Assembly: GCF_003097495.1 (NCBI RefSeq)
Contig: NZ_QEOP01000002.1
Span: forward strand, 1,116,001 to 1,180,000
DNA: 64,000 bases
Source: Amnibacterium flavum
Lineage (GTDB): Bacteria > Actinomycetota > Actinomycetes > Actinomycetales > Microbacteriaceae
Reading direction: 5' to 3'
The position numbers and the translations under genes were made by a program. Positions within the stretch are counted from its first letter, which is position 1, and every line of letters begins with the position of its first letter. Shown piece after piece: positions 33,778 through 41,267 of this stretch. The notes below the pieces were generated by a model. It did no database searches. It worked only from the letters and a program-made list of their open reading frames with translations, and was not told where the DNA came from.

Positions 33778-33792
33778 GTGTACACTGTACAC
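33778..33792. promoter_or_regulatory. GTGTACA-C-TGTACAC operator
   Basis: A perfect 7-1-7 inverted repeat located 20-34 bp upstream of the RibD/DHFR-like gene on the minus strand. The spacing and symmetry are typical of TetR/MarR/PadR-class repressors. No such regulator gene lies next to it, so the controlling protein is encoded elsewhere. Confidence 0.68.
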
Positions 33793-33887
33793 ATTGGCAG
33801 ACAGGAGAGACGGCGTCAACTCCTCGCGATACCGGATCACGTCTCACGACAGTTCCGTATACTGCGCGGCAGTGACACAATCGCGGC

Positions 33888-34439
33888 ATGCTGATCGTGT
33901 CGATGGGCGTCTCCGCCGACGGGTACATCAATGACCGCGATGGCGGCTTCCAGTGGACCGCCCCGATCGACGACCTGTTCGAATTCCACCTCGAACAGGT
34001 CGGCTTGCTCGGGGGCTATCTGCTGGGCCGGCGCCTGTACGAGAACATGTCGGTCTGGGAGACCGACCCCTACTTCCGCAGCACCGAGGCGAATGCCGCG
34101 TTCGCCGACGTCTGGGCCGCCCTCCCGAAGGTCGTCTTCAGCCGCACGCTCGAGCGCGTCGACGGCAACGCCCGGCTGGCTTCGGGTTCGGTCGCCGATG
34201 AGATCGCCGCGGCGGTGAGCGCCACGGACAAGGACGTCTCGATCGGCGGAGCCGACCTCGTCGGGCAGGCCGTGGGGCTGGATCTGATCGACGAATTCCG
34301 CCTTTTCCGGTACCCGATCATCACAGGAGGGGGCACCCCCCTCCTGCCGTCACTCCCCCGCCCCCTGCCGCTCGATCTGATCGAGACGCGCACGTTCGGC
34401 TCGCAGGTCGCCTACGAGCGGTACCGTCGAGTCCGCTGA
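33888..34439 (+). CDS. RibD/dihydrofolate-reductase-like protein
   Basis: A 183-residue protein of the RibD C-terminal/DHFR-like superfamily: MLIVSMGVSADGYINDRDGG at the start, LLGRRLYENMSVWE, and SIGGADLVGQAVGLDLIDEF as the NADPH-binding loop. It is shorter than the divergent relative at 33117-33758 and not closely similar, so these are two paralogous subgroups side by side rather than a recent duplication. A CACAAT sequence 8 nt before the ATG may be its -10 box. Substrate unknown. Confidence 0.87.
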   Translation: MLIVSMGVSADGYINDRDGGFQWTAPIDDLFEFHLEQVGLLGGYLLGRRLYENMSVWETDPYFRSTEANAAFADVWAALPKVVFSRTLERVDGNARLASGSVADEIAAAVSATDKDVSIGGADLVGQAVGLDLIDEFRLFRYPIITGGGTPLLPSLPRPLPLDLIETRTFGSQVAYERYRRVR

Positions 34440-34449
34440 ATCCGACTGT

Positions 34450-34599
34450 TCAGACCTGCTGCCCGAATCGCTGCAGCTTGCCCGAGTGGATATCGACCAC
34501 CCATTCCCAGCCCGGCTCGGCGGCGGGCCCGATGCGTCGGTCGCCGACCTCGCCGAAACGAAAAGGGCCTCGACGGTCCGGGTCGAAGGGATCGGGCAG
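34450..34599 (-). other. Possible small ORF without a standard start codon
   Basis: The minus-strand frame between 34641 and the TGA at 34450-34452 reads like protein: PDPFDPDRRGPFRFGEVGDR, then PAAEPGWEWVVDIHSGKLQR, ending FGQQV. It has no ATG, GTG or TTG after the upstream stop; a CTG at 34599 would give 49 residues. It may be a real small gene using CTG, or one whose start has been lost. It would share its upstream region with the divergent DUF1801 gene. Confidence 0.35.
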
Positions 34600-34666
34600 A
34601 AATGGAGAAGCGCCCGGACTCCGCGGGTCATTACTGTCGATTCATCGCCGACGCAGGAGGACAACG

Positions 34667-35110
34667 ATGACCGAGACCACCGAGACGTTCACCGACGAAG
34701 AGCGCGCCGCCATGAAGGAGAGGTCGAAGGAGCTCCGGACCGCATCGAAACGAGCGGGCTCCGCCGCCGAGAAGCAGGCCGCAGCGGAGAAGGATCTCCT
34801 CGAGAAGATCTCCGAGATGTCGGGGACCGACCGCGCGATCGCCGAGAAACTGCATGAGATCGTCGCGACGGCCGCTCCGGAGCTCGTCGCGAAGACCTGG
34901 TACGGAATGCCCGGATATGCGAAGGACGGCAAGGTCGTCGTCTTCTTCCAGGCCGCGGCGAAGTTCAAGGTGCGCTACGCCACGATCGGCTTCAATGAGA
35001 CCGCCGCGCTCGACGACGGCGACATCTGGCCCACCGCCTTCGCGGTCACCGCACTGACGCCGGCGGTCGAGAAGCAGATCGCCGCACTCGTGGCGAAGGC
35101 GGCCGGCTGA
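34667..35110 (+). CDS. DUF1801-family protein
   Basis: A 147-residue protein. The first 55 residues are a charged helix rich in Lys, Glu and Ala. The DUF1801 (YdhG-like) domain follows, with APELVAKTWYGMPGYAKDGK and VVFFQAAAKFKVRYATIGF. Members of this family include a frataxin-like iron chaperone, but most are uncharacterised. The ATG has an AGGAGG ribosome-binding site at 34655-34660. A short remnant of a second DUF1801-like gene lies just downstream. Confidence 0.82.
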   Translation: MTETTETFTDEERAAMKERSKELRTASKRAGSAAEKQAAAEKDLLEKISEMSGTDRAIAEKLHEIVATAAPELVAKTWYGMPGYAKDGKVVVFFQAAAKFKVRYATIGFNETAALDDGDIWPTAFAVTALTPAVEKQIAALVAKAAG

Positions 35111-35132
35111 GCTCTTAGGGCGCTGACCGCCG

Positions 35133-35240
35133 ATGCCGCGTCGGCCGAAGGACTGTGTGGACTTCCCGTACACGAAGCCGATCCCCTACGACCTGATCGA
35201 ACGGACGGCGGCGGCGATCGTCAGCCTCCGCCGTCCGTGA
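35133..35240 (+). pseudogene. C-terminal remnant of a DUF1801-like gene
   Basis: A 35-codon frame ending at TGA 35238-35240 reads CVDFPYTKPIPYDLIERTAA followed by AIVSLRRP. This resembles the C-terminal strand-helix end of DUF1801/YdhG proteins (a phenylalanine-proline strand, then K-P-x-P-Y-x-L-I), which the intact neighbour at 34667-35110 ends without. No ribosome-binding site or N-terminal domain is present, so I read it as the leftover tail of a deleted paralogue. Confidence 0.5.
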
Positions 35241-35250
35241 CGGATCGGAC

Positions 35251-36774
35251 TCAGACGCCTTCCTTCAGGCGGTAGTAGGCGGAGTTCCACTCGACCTCGC
35301 GCTGGAAGTCCTTCAGCGTCGTCTCGTCGTCGATGACGAGCAGCTCGATACCGGCCATGACCGCGAAGTCGCGGAACACCTCGACACCGACCGCATTGCT
35401 CATCACGGTGTGGTGCGCCGCGCCCGCCGTCAGCCAGGCGGATGCGGACGTGCGGAAGTCGGGGGCCGGCTTCCACACCGCACGCCCGACGGGCAGGTTC
35501 GGCATCGGCTCAGGCAGTCCGACGTTCTCCACGACGTTCGCGACGAGCCGGAACCTGTCGCGCATATCCGACAGAGCAACGACCACCGCGGGACCGGCGT
35601 CCGCCGTGAAGACCAGGCGCACCGGGTCCTCCTTACCGCCGATGCCGAGAGGATGGATCTCGAGACTCGCCTTCTCGGAGCTGAGGGCCGCGTTCACCTC
35701 GAGCATGTGCGCCCCGAGGATGAGCTCGCTGCCCGGGGCCAGATGGTAGGTGTAGTCCTCCATCAGGCTCGCGCCGCCCGGAAGGCCGGCGCCCATCACG
35801 TTGGCGACGTGGACGAGGACCGAGGTCTTCCAGTCACCCTCGCCCCCGAAACCGTAGCCGTCGGCCATGAGGCGCTGGACGGCGAGGCCCGGCAGCTGCT
35901 TGAGCCGGCCCAGGTCCTCGAAACTGTCGGTGAAGGCACCGAACCCGCCCGCCTCGAGGAACGACCGGAGTGCGAGCTCGATGCGTGCTCCATCGCGCAG
36001 GGACTCGCGGCGCTCGCCGCCGGCCTGCAGCTCGGGAACCACGTCGTACAGCTCGTCGTATTCGGCGACCAGGGCGTCGACGTCCGCATCGGCGACGGCG
36101 TCGACCGCGTCGGCGAGTTCATTGACGCCCCAAGTGTTGACCTGAACCCCCAGACGGCGCTCGGCCTCGGTCTTGTCGCCTTCAGTGACGGCGACGTAGC
36201 GCATGTTGTCACCGAACCGGGCGACTTTGAGCGATCGGACTGCGGCGAATCCGGCCGCCGCACGCGTCCAGGTGCCGACCTGCGAGGTGACGACCGGGTC
36301 GGACACGTGACCGACGACGATCTTGTGAGGGATGCCGAGCCGGGCGAGGATGTAGCCGTACTCGCGGTCGCCGTGCGCGGCCTGGTTGAGGTTCATGAAG
36401 TCGAAGTCGATCGCACCCCACGGCAGATCGACGTTCGCCTGCGTGTGCAGGTGCATTAGCGGCTTCTGCAGCAGCTCGAGGCCGGCGATCCACATCTTGG
36501 CGGGCGAGAAGGTGTGCATCCAGGTGATCAGGCCGATGACGTTGTCGTCGCTGTTCGCGTCGAGCACCGCGCGACGGATCGCGTCGCTGTCGGTGAGGAC
36601 GGGCTTCCAGACCACGGTGACCGGCACGTCGCTCGCTGCCTGGAGGCCTTCGGCCACGGCCTGGGACTGCTCGGCGACCTGACGGAGGGTCTCCTCGCCG
36701 TAGAGGCCCTGGCTGCCGGTGAGGAACCAGACCTCCCGGGTTGCGAGATCGGGGACGATGCTGCGGCTGGACAT
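35251..36774 (-). CDS. araA: L-arabinose isomerase AraA
   Basis: A 507-residue isomerase that converts L-arabinose to L-ribulose. The N-terminal Rossmann-like domain ([20 protein letters not shown]), [12 protein letters not shown], and the metal/substrate region [20 protein letters not shown] (about residues 305-325, with the catalytic Glu) are all present, plus the conserved histidine in GAAHHTV. Normal length for the family. ATG 36774 has an AAGGAG ribosome-binding site. It is the third gene of araD-araB-araA, 68 nt behind araB. Confidence 0.97.
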   Translation of the reverse strand: MSSRSIVPDLATREVWFLTGSQGLYGEETLRQVAEQSQAVAEGLQAASDVPVTVVWKPVLTDSDAIRRAVLDANSDDNVIGLITWMHTFSPAKMWIAGLELLQKPLMHLHTQANVDLPWGAIDFDFMNLNQAAHGDREYGYILARLGIPHKIVVGHVSDPVVTSQVGTWTRAAAGFAAVRSLKVARFGDNMRYVAVTEGDKTEAERRLGVQVNTWGVNELADAVDAVADADVDALVAEYDELYDVVPELQAGGERRESLRDGARIELALRSFLEAGGFGAFTDSFEDLGRLKQLPGLAVQRLMADGYGFGGEGDWKTSVLVHVANVMGAGLPGGASLMEDYTYHLAPGSELILGAHMLEVNAALSSEKASLEIHPLGIGGKEDPVRLVFTADAGPAVVVALSDMRDRFRLVANVVENVGLPEPMPNLPVGRAVWKPAPDFRTSASAWLTAGAAHHTVMSNAVGVEVFRDFAVMAGIELLVIDDETTLKDFQREVEWNSAYYRLKEGV

Positions 36775-36842
36775 GCGGTTCTCCTTGGCGGGTCGGTTCG
36801 TTCGGATGCTCTGCGGTGAGCGGTGATCGGTGATCGGGGCGG

Positions 36843-38447
36843 TCAGAGCGCGTCGACGGCGGCGCGCTCGACGGCGAGGCCGTCGCGGTACCGGTCGAGG
36901 AACGCGGCGAATCCGGCGACGTCGGCGGGATCGGGTTCGGCGATGTCGAACACGGCATCGGCGAACACCGCGTCGCGCAGGTACGAGTCGAGGTCGTTCT
37001 TCGCGGGTGCGGCGGTGAAGGCGGCGAGCACCGCGATCCCCCACGCCCCGCCCTCCGATGCGGTCTCGGCGACGGCGACCGGCGCGTCGAGCGCTCCGGC
37101 GAGGAACCGCTGCGCGACACCCGCGGTGCGGAACATGCCGCCGTGGGCGAAGAGGCGATCGACCTCGACGCCCTCATCGGCGAGCACGCGCATGCCGAGG
37201 CTGAGCGTTCCGAACACGCTGTACAGCTGCGCGCGGAAGAAGTTGCCGAGCGTCAGCCTGCTGTCCGGTCCGCGGACGACGAGCGGGCGCCCCTCGTCGA
37301 GACCGGCGATCGGCTCCCCCGCGAGATAGTTGAATGCGACGAGACCGCCCGCGTCGGGCTCGGCGTCGAGCGCTTCCCGGAAGAGGGTCTCGTAGACGGC
37401 ATCCGAATCGATCGGCGTGCCGGCGGCGGTCGCGAAGCGGGAGAACAGTCCCGCCCATGCGGCCAGCTCGCTGGCACCGTTGTTGCAGTGCACCATCGCT
37501 ACCGCGTCGCCGGCGGGCGTGGTGACGATGTCGAGTTCGGAATGCACGCCCGAGAGAGGCCGTTCGAGGACGACCATCGCGAAGATGCTCGTCCCGGCGC
37601 TGACATTGCCCGTGCGAGGAGCGACCGCCTGGGTCGCGACCATCCCGGTGCCGGCGTCGCCCTCGGGCGGGCAGAACACGGCACCCGGCTGCAGGAGCCC
37701 TGAGGGGTCGAGGAGCGCGGCACCCTCGGCCGTGAGCCGTCCCGCCTGCTCTCCGGCGACGAGCACCTCGGGCAGCAGGTCGCGCAACCCGACGCTCAGC
37801 GGGCTCTCCGAGACGAGGGAGTCGAACCGGGCGATCAGATCCTCGTCGTAGTCGCGGGTCGCCACATCGATGGGGAACATCCCCGAGGCGTCCCCGACCC
37901 CGAGCACGCGGCGGCCGGTCAGCTTCCAGTGCACGTAGCCCGCGAGCGTGTTCAGCGACCGGATCTCGGCTACGTGCGACTCGTCGTCGAGTACAGCCTG
38001 ATAGAGATGGGCGATCGACCAGCGCAGCGGGATGTTGACGCCGAACCGGTCGGTGAGCGCGTCCGAGGCGGGTCCGGTCGTCGTGTTGCGCCAGGTGCGG
38101 AACGGCACGAGGAGCTCGTCATCGGCGGCGAACGCGAGGTAGCCGTGCATCATGGCCGAGATGCCGATCGCCGCGAACGACTCGGGACGCACCCCGTACC
38201 GCTGCTCCACGTCCGCGACGAGCTCGGAGTAGGCGGCCTGCACCCCTGTCCAGACCTCGTCGAGCGAGTAGGTCCACACGCGGTCGACGAAGCTGTTCTC
38301 CCACTCGTGACCGCCCGCGGCGATCACCGTGGCGGGATCGTCGCCGATCAGGCACGCCTTGATCCGCGTGGACCCGAACTCGATGCCCAGTGTCGCGCGC
38401 CCCGCCTCGATGGCGGCGCGGACGTCGTCGATGCTCGATCCACTCAT
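36843..38447 (-). CDS. araB: Ribulokinase AraB (FGGY family)
   Basis: A 534-residue FGGY carbohydrate kinase. The N-terminal phosphate region is [18 protein letters not shown], the substrate region is [20 protein letters not shown], and the ATP-binding C-terminal domain holds [20 protein letters not shown]. From its place between araD and araA it phosphorylates L-ribulose to L-ribulose-5-phosphate. It is closer in length to actinobacterial ribulokinases than to xylulokinases. The ATG at 38447 overlaps the araD stop (ATGA). Confidence 0.93.
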   Translation of the reverse strand: MSGSSIDDVRAAIEAGRATLGIEFGSTRIKACLIGDDPATVIAAGGHEWENSFVDRVWTYSLDEVWTGVQAAYSELVADVEQRYGVRPESFAAIGISAMMHGYLAFAADDELLVPFRTWRNTTTGPASDALTDRFGVNIPLRWSIAHLYQAVLDDESHVAEIRSLNTLAGYVHWKLTGRRVLGVGDASGMFPIDVATRDYDEDLIARFDSLVSESPLSVGLRDLLPEVLVAGEQAGRLTAEGAALLDPSGLLQPGAVFCPPEGDAGTGMVATQAVAPRTGNVSAGTSIFAMVVLERPLSGVHSELDIVTTPAGDAVAMVHCNNGASELAAWAGLFSRFATAAGTPIDSDAVYETLFREALDAEPDAGGLVAFNYLAGEPIAGLDEGRPLVVRGPDSRLTLGNFFRAQLYSVFGTLSLGMRVLADEGVEVDRLFAHGGMFRTAGVAQRFLAGALDAPVAVAETASEGGAWGIAVLAAFTAAPAKNDLDSYLRDAVFADAVFDIAEPDPADVAGFAAFLDRYRDGLAVERAAVDAL

Positions 38448-39202
38448 CGGCGGTCGTCCCCACCCTGCCCGTAGACGTTCTGATATCGATTGAAGAGGCT
38501 GTCGATCCTGTCCTGCGGGATGGGGATGAGCGGCCCGGCCTCGCGTGCGATGTGCACGCTGCGAGCGACGTCCTCGCACATGACCGCGGCCTTGACCGCA
38601 TCCTTCGCGCTGACGCCGATCGTGAAGGGACCGTGGTTCTGCATGAGCACCGCGCGGGACCGATGACCGGTCAGGGTGTCGACGATGCCTCGACCGATCG
38701 AGTCGTCTCCGATGATCGCGAACGGTCCGATCGGGATGGGGCCGCCGAACTCATCGGCCATGCCGGTGATGACGCACGGGATCTCCTCGCCACGCGCCGC
38801 CCACGCGACCGCGTAGGTCGAATGGGTGTGCACGACTCCCCCGACGTCCTGCATGTGGCGATAGACGTAGGCGTGCGCTGCGGTGTCACTGGATGGGCTG
38901 CGCTCACTGCCCGGGGTTCCGGGGATGACGTTGCCGTCGAGATCGCAGAGCACCATGTTGTCCGGGGCGAGGTCGTCGTAGGAGACGCCCGATGGCTTGA
39001 TCACGAACAGGTCGGCCCCGGGCACGCGTGCGGAGACGTTGCCGCCGGTCCAGATGACGAGGTTGTAGCGGACGAGTTCGGCGTGGAGCCGGGTCACCTC
39101 CTCGCGGAGCGAATCGATCACGACCTGAACCTCGGGCGAGATGTCCGCCGCCTGGATCGCGGGGGTGGTGTTCGGCGTCGCTGCCGTTTCCGGGCTCGTC
39201 AC
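38444..39202 (-). CDS. araD: L-ribulose-5-phosphate 4-epimerase AraD
   Basis: A 252-residue class II aldolase/epimerase that converts L-ribulose-5-phosphate to D-xylulose-5-phosphate, the last step of the arabinose pathway. Visible motifs: TGGNVSARVPGADLFVIKPS, SDTAAHAYVYRHM, and the zinc ligands in GGVVHTHSTYAVAWA plus LMQNHGPF. The first 30 residues are a low-complexity extension. GTG 39202 has a GGAGGA ribosome-binding site and is 48 bp downstream of the palindromic operator; it opens the araDBA operon. Confidence 0.96.
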   Translation of the reverse strand: MTSPETAATPNTTPAIQAADISPEVQVVIDSLREEVTRLHAELVRYNLVIWTGGNVSARVPGADLFVIKPSGVSYDDLAPDNMVLCDLDGNVIPGTPGSERSPSSDTAAHAYVYRHMQDVGGVVHTHSTYAVAWAARGEEIPCVITGMADEFGGPIPIGPFAIIGDDSIGRGIVDTLTGHRSRAVLMQNHGPFTIGVSAKDAVKAAVMCEDVARSVHIAREAGPLIPIPQDRIDSLFNRYQNVYGQGGDDRR

Positions 39203-39249
39203 GTGGGTCCTCCATCGGCTCTCACTCGGTGCGCTGCACCGCTACTGGA

Positions 39250-39263
39250 TGTTACCGGTAACA
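39250..39263. promoter_or_regulatory. LacI-type operator TGTTACCGGTAACA
   Basis: A perfect 14-bp palindrome with a central CG step, the pattern recognised by LacI/GalR-family repressors. It lies between the LacI gene and araD, so the LacI protein at 39314-40357 is the expected binder and araDBA the regulated operon. Confidence 0.85.
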
Positions 39264-39313
39264 GTCAGTGATCGCCAGATGCGAGGCGTGAGTCCACCGG
39301 CCCCGCGCGATCC

Positions 39314-40357
39314 TCAGCGGGACGGTCGCGCGGTCGAGGCGCGCTCGACGAGAACGGGTGGGCCGCCGTTCACGGCCGGCGGCTGAGACTCTCGCACGAC
39401 GTCGCCTTCGACGATCTGCAGCACGCAACGCCGGGCCTCGGCTGCCACGTCCAGCCGGACGGTGGTGAGGGACGGAAGGTAGAAGGCGGCATCGGGGGCG
39501 TCGTCGAATCCGGCGACGCTGACATCGCGCGGCACCTCGATGCCCTCCTGCCGCAGGGACGCGATGACACCGAGCGCCATCTGGTCGTTCGCGACGACGA
39601 TCGCGGTCGGCCCTCCGGGCGCGCGGACCGCAGCGGCCAGTTCGATGCCGGCAACCGCCCCCGACGCCGCGGACCAGTCGCCGTGGAGATGTAGGACGCA
39701 GCTGACGCCATTGATGAGAGCCGCCTCGAACCCGGCCGACCGGGCCTCCTCCTCCAACCAGTCGGAGGGGCCGCCCACCCGGGCGAGGCGACGATGCCCG
39801 AGTCCGACGAGGTGATCGACGACCGCCGCGGCCGCCTCGCGCTGCGCGAGCGCACCCAGATCCCCATGCAGAACGGAGACGGGAAGGTCGTCGGACCGGC
39901 GGTCGATCACGTCTCGTGTGCGACTGTGGGCTGCGATCAGCACGATGCCGTCTACTCCCTGTCCGCGGAGGTGATCGAGCGCGGCGAGGACGGACTCCTC
40001 ATCGTCGGCGTCCGCGTAGGTGGTCGCGATCCAGCGGCCTTCCGCACGGGCGGCCGCCTCGACCGCGGCGATCCCGACGGAGGGACCGTACAGGGTTGCG
40101 TCGGCAGCGATCACTCCGATGGTCTTCGTCTGCTGGGTTCCGAGCGCCCGAGCCGCGTTGTTGACGCGGTAACCGAGGACCCCCATCACCTCGAGGACGC
40201 GTTCGCGTGTCTCGTCGCGGATGTGCGGATGACCGTTGAGGACACGGGAGACGGTCTGAGTCGAGACCCCCGCGGCGCGCGCGACGTCGCGCATGCCGAC
40301 ACCCGCAGCGCGTCGCGCACCGCTCGGTTCCGGTGCCGGTTCGACTCGATCGGTCAT
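39314..40357 (-). CDS. LacI-family regulator of the arabinose operon
   Basis: A 347-residue LacI-type repressor. The HTH and hinge are near residues 20-75 (MRDVARAAGVSTQTVSRVLN), followed by a periplasmic-binding-like sensor domain with TKTIGVIAADATLYGPSVGI and IVVANDQMALGVIASLRQEG. It reads in the same direction as araD and ends 111 nt before it, with the palindromic operator in the gap. I infer arabinose or a phosphorylated relative as the inducer. Start ATG 40357 with GAGGGG upstream. Confidence 0.93.
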   Translation of the reverse strand: MTDRVEPAPEPSGARRAAGVGMRDVARAAGVSTQTVSRVLNGHPHIRDETRERVLEVMGVLGYRVNNAARALGTQQTKTIGVIAADATLYGPSVGIAAVEAAARAEGRWIATTYADADDEESVLAALDHLRGQGVDGIVLIAAHSRTRDVIDRRSDDLPVSVLHGDLGALAQREAAAAVVDHLVGLGHRRLARVGGPSDWLEEEARSAGFEAALINGVSCVLHLHGDWSAASGAVAGIELAAAVRAPGGPTAIVVANDQMALGVIASLRQEGIEVPRDVSVAGFDDAPDAAFYLPSLTTVRLDVAAEARRCVLQIVEGDVVRESQPPAVNGGPPVLVERASTARPSR

Positions 40358-40420
40358 CGCCCCTCGCTTCCGGTGGCTCAGTGTAACCGGGCACGTTCGC
40401 CCGGCCGGTCCGGCGGGGAG

Positions 40421-40449
40421 GTGACGCTTTCCGCGTTCGCGCGTATGCT
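40421..40449 (+). promoter_or_regulatory. Promoter of the FBP-gene leader
   Basis: GTGACG (40421-40426) and TATGCT (40444-40449) are separated by 17 bp, a good housekeeping promoter. It would start a leader of about 200 nt before the FBP-domain gene. The rest of the 302-nt gap (40358-40420) shows a GTGTAACCGG half-site near 40381 but no clear second operator. Confidence 0.6.
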
Positions 40450-40457
40450 CTGCTCTC

Positions 40458-40529
40458 GTGGTTCACGTCTCATCGACTCCGCCCTCGGGGCGTCAGGAGG
40501 CTGTCGGCGCTTTCGCCGACCCGAGATAG
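40458..40529 (+). CDS. Predicted leaderless upstream ORF (leader peptide)
   Basis: GTG 40458 lies 8 nt after the TATGCT box, so it would be at or next to the 5' end of the transcript. It opens a 23-codon frame starting MVHVSSTPPSGRQEAVG and ending at TAG 40527-40529. Its 3' end is inside the first of three hairpins. The distance from the stop to the FBP start codon is 130 nt. I infer a regulatory leader peptide; nothing shows that it is translated. Confidence 0.45.
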   Translation: MVHVSSTPPSGRQEAVGAFADPR

Positions 40530-40595
40530 CCCGTCTCTTCCGTGCAGTTCCGGCGCTGTCGCAGCGCCGGGAGAGCCTCGCGATCGAGGTCTCCC
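40503..40595 (+). promoter_or_regulatory. Three-hairpin leader upstream of the FBP gene
   Basis: Three strong hairpins follow each other: GTCGGCG/CGCCGAC (40503-40520), CCGGCGCTG/CAGCGCCGG (40550-40570), and GGGAGA plus CCTCG pairing with CGAGG plus TCTCCC (40569-40595, one bulge). Hairpin 2 and 3 share bases 40569-40570, and the left arm CGGCGC of hairpin 1 can pair instead with GCGCCG of hairpin 2, so alternative folds are possible. Confidence 0.5.
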
Positions 40596-40659
40596 CCTTC
40601 CCGGATTCCCTTCGCCGCGCGCCTTCGGCCGGCGATCCACAGAGACAGGTTTCACCATC

Positions 40660-41151
40660 ATGATCACCTTCGACGAGAAGACCATTCGCGCTTCGTTCGT
40701 CAACGCATCCCTTCGCGAGCGCAGCAGCGTCACCCTTCCGCCCGGCTTCGCCGACACGGCGTGGGACCGACTCGACTACCTCGGCTGGCGCGACCCCAAA
40801 CTGCCCATGCTGGGCTACGTCGTCGTCGAACTCGACAGCGCCGCGACCGGAGTGGTCCTCCGACAGGGCGAGGTCAAACCGCGCGCCCGCGCCCAGTGCT
40901 CGTGGTGCGAGGACGTCACCCTCCCGAACGAAGTGGTCTCGTTCAGCGCCAAGCGCGCCGGAGCGGCCGGACGCAACGGCGACACCGTCGCGACGCTCGT
41001 CTGCTCGCACTTCGAGTGCTCCGCCAATGTGCGGAAGCTCCCGCCCGTCGCGTACATCGGATTCGATGTCGAGGCGGAGCGCTTGCGGCGCATCGAGGTG
41101 CTGGGCGAGCACGCCCGCAACTTCGTGCGCAACGTGCGGGACGGGGCGTAG
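40660..41151 (+). CDS. FBP-domain (FusB-like treble-clef zinc finger) protein
   Basis: A 163-residue protein. The C-terminal half is the FBP (fibronectin-binding/FusB-type) treble-clef zinc finger with ligands in CSWCED (residues about 86-89) and CSHFECSANV (about 117-122). In FusB proteins this fold binds elongation factor G and frees it from fusidic-acid-stalled ribosomes; actinobacterial relatives probably act on EF-G or on ribosomes, though this is inferred. The ATG at 40660 has only a weak ribosome-binding site, and the gene is preceded by a long structured leader with an upstream ORF. Confidence 0.87.
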   Translation: MITFDEKTIRASFVNASLRERSSVTLPPGFADTAWDRLDYLGWRDPKLPMLGYVVVELDSAATGVVLRQGEVKPRARAQCSWCEDVTLPNEVVSFSAKRAGAAGRNGDTVATLVCSHFECSANVRKLPPVAYIGFDVEAERLRRIEVLGEHARNFVRNVRDGA

Positions 41152-41189
41152 CGCTCGCATCGCTGCGCTCAGCGGGCGGGCGGACGGTC

Positions 41190-41243
41190 CTCGATACGCG
41201 CTTCGCGCTACTCGACCTCCGACCTCCTTCGGACGTCGAGTAG
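41190..41243. repeat. Palindromic intergenic element / terminator
   Basis: Between two convergent genes, CTACTCGAC (41208-41216) pairs with GTCGAGTAG (41235-41243), with TCCG/CGGA stacked inside. It is preceded by CGATACGCGC-TTCGCGC, which forms a second hairpin. The unit resembles the extragenic palindromes beginning CTCGATACGC that I associate with this bacterial family, and may terminate both genes. Only one copy was seen here. Confidence 0.55.
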
Positions 41244-41267
41244 GCCGCAGGCCCCACCGAGACCAGC

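Noticed and set aside
35251-39202. Calling the FGGY kinase at 36843-38447 a xylulokinase
   Set aside because: It stands between araD and araA with overlapping translation, and length and motifs suit ribulokinase.
40375-40395. A second arabinose operator (GTGTAACCGG) upstream of the LacI gene
   Set aside because: Only one half resembles the TGTTACCGGTAACA site and the symmetry is broken.
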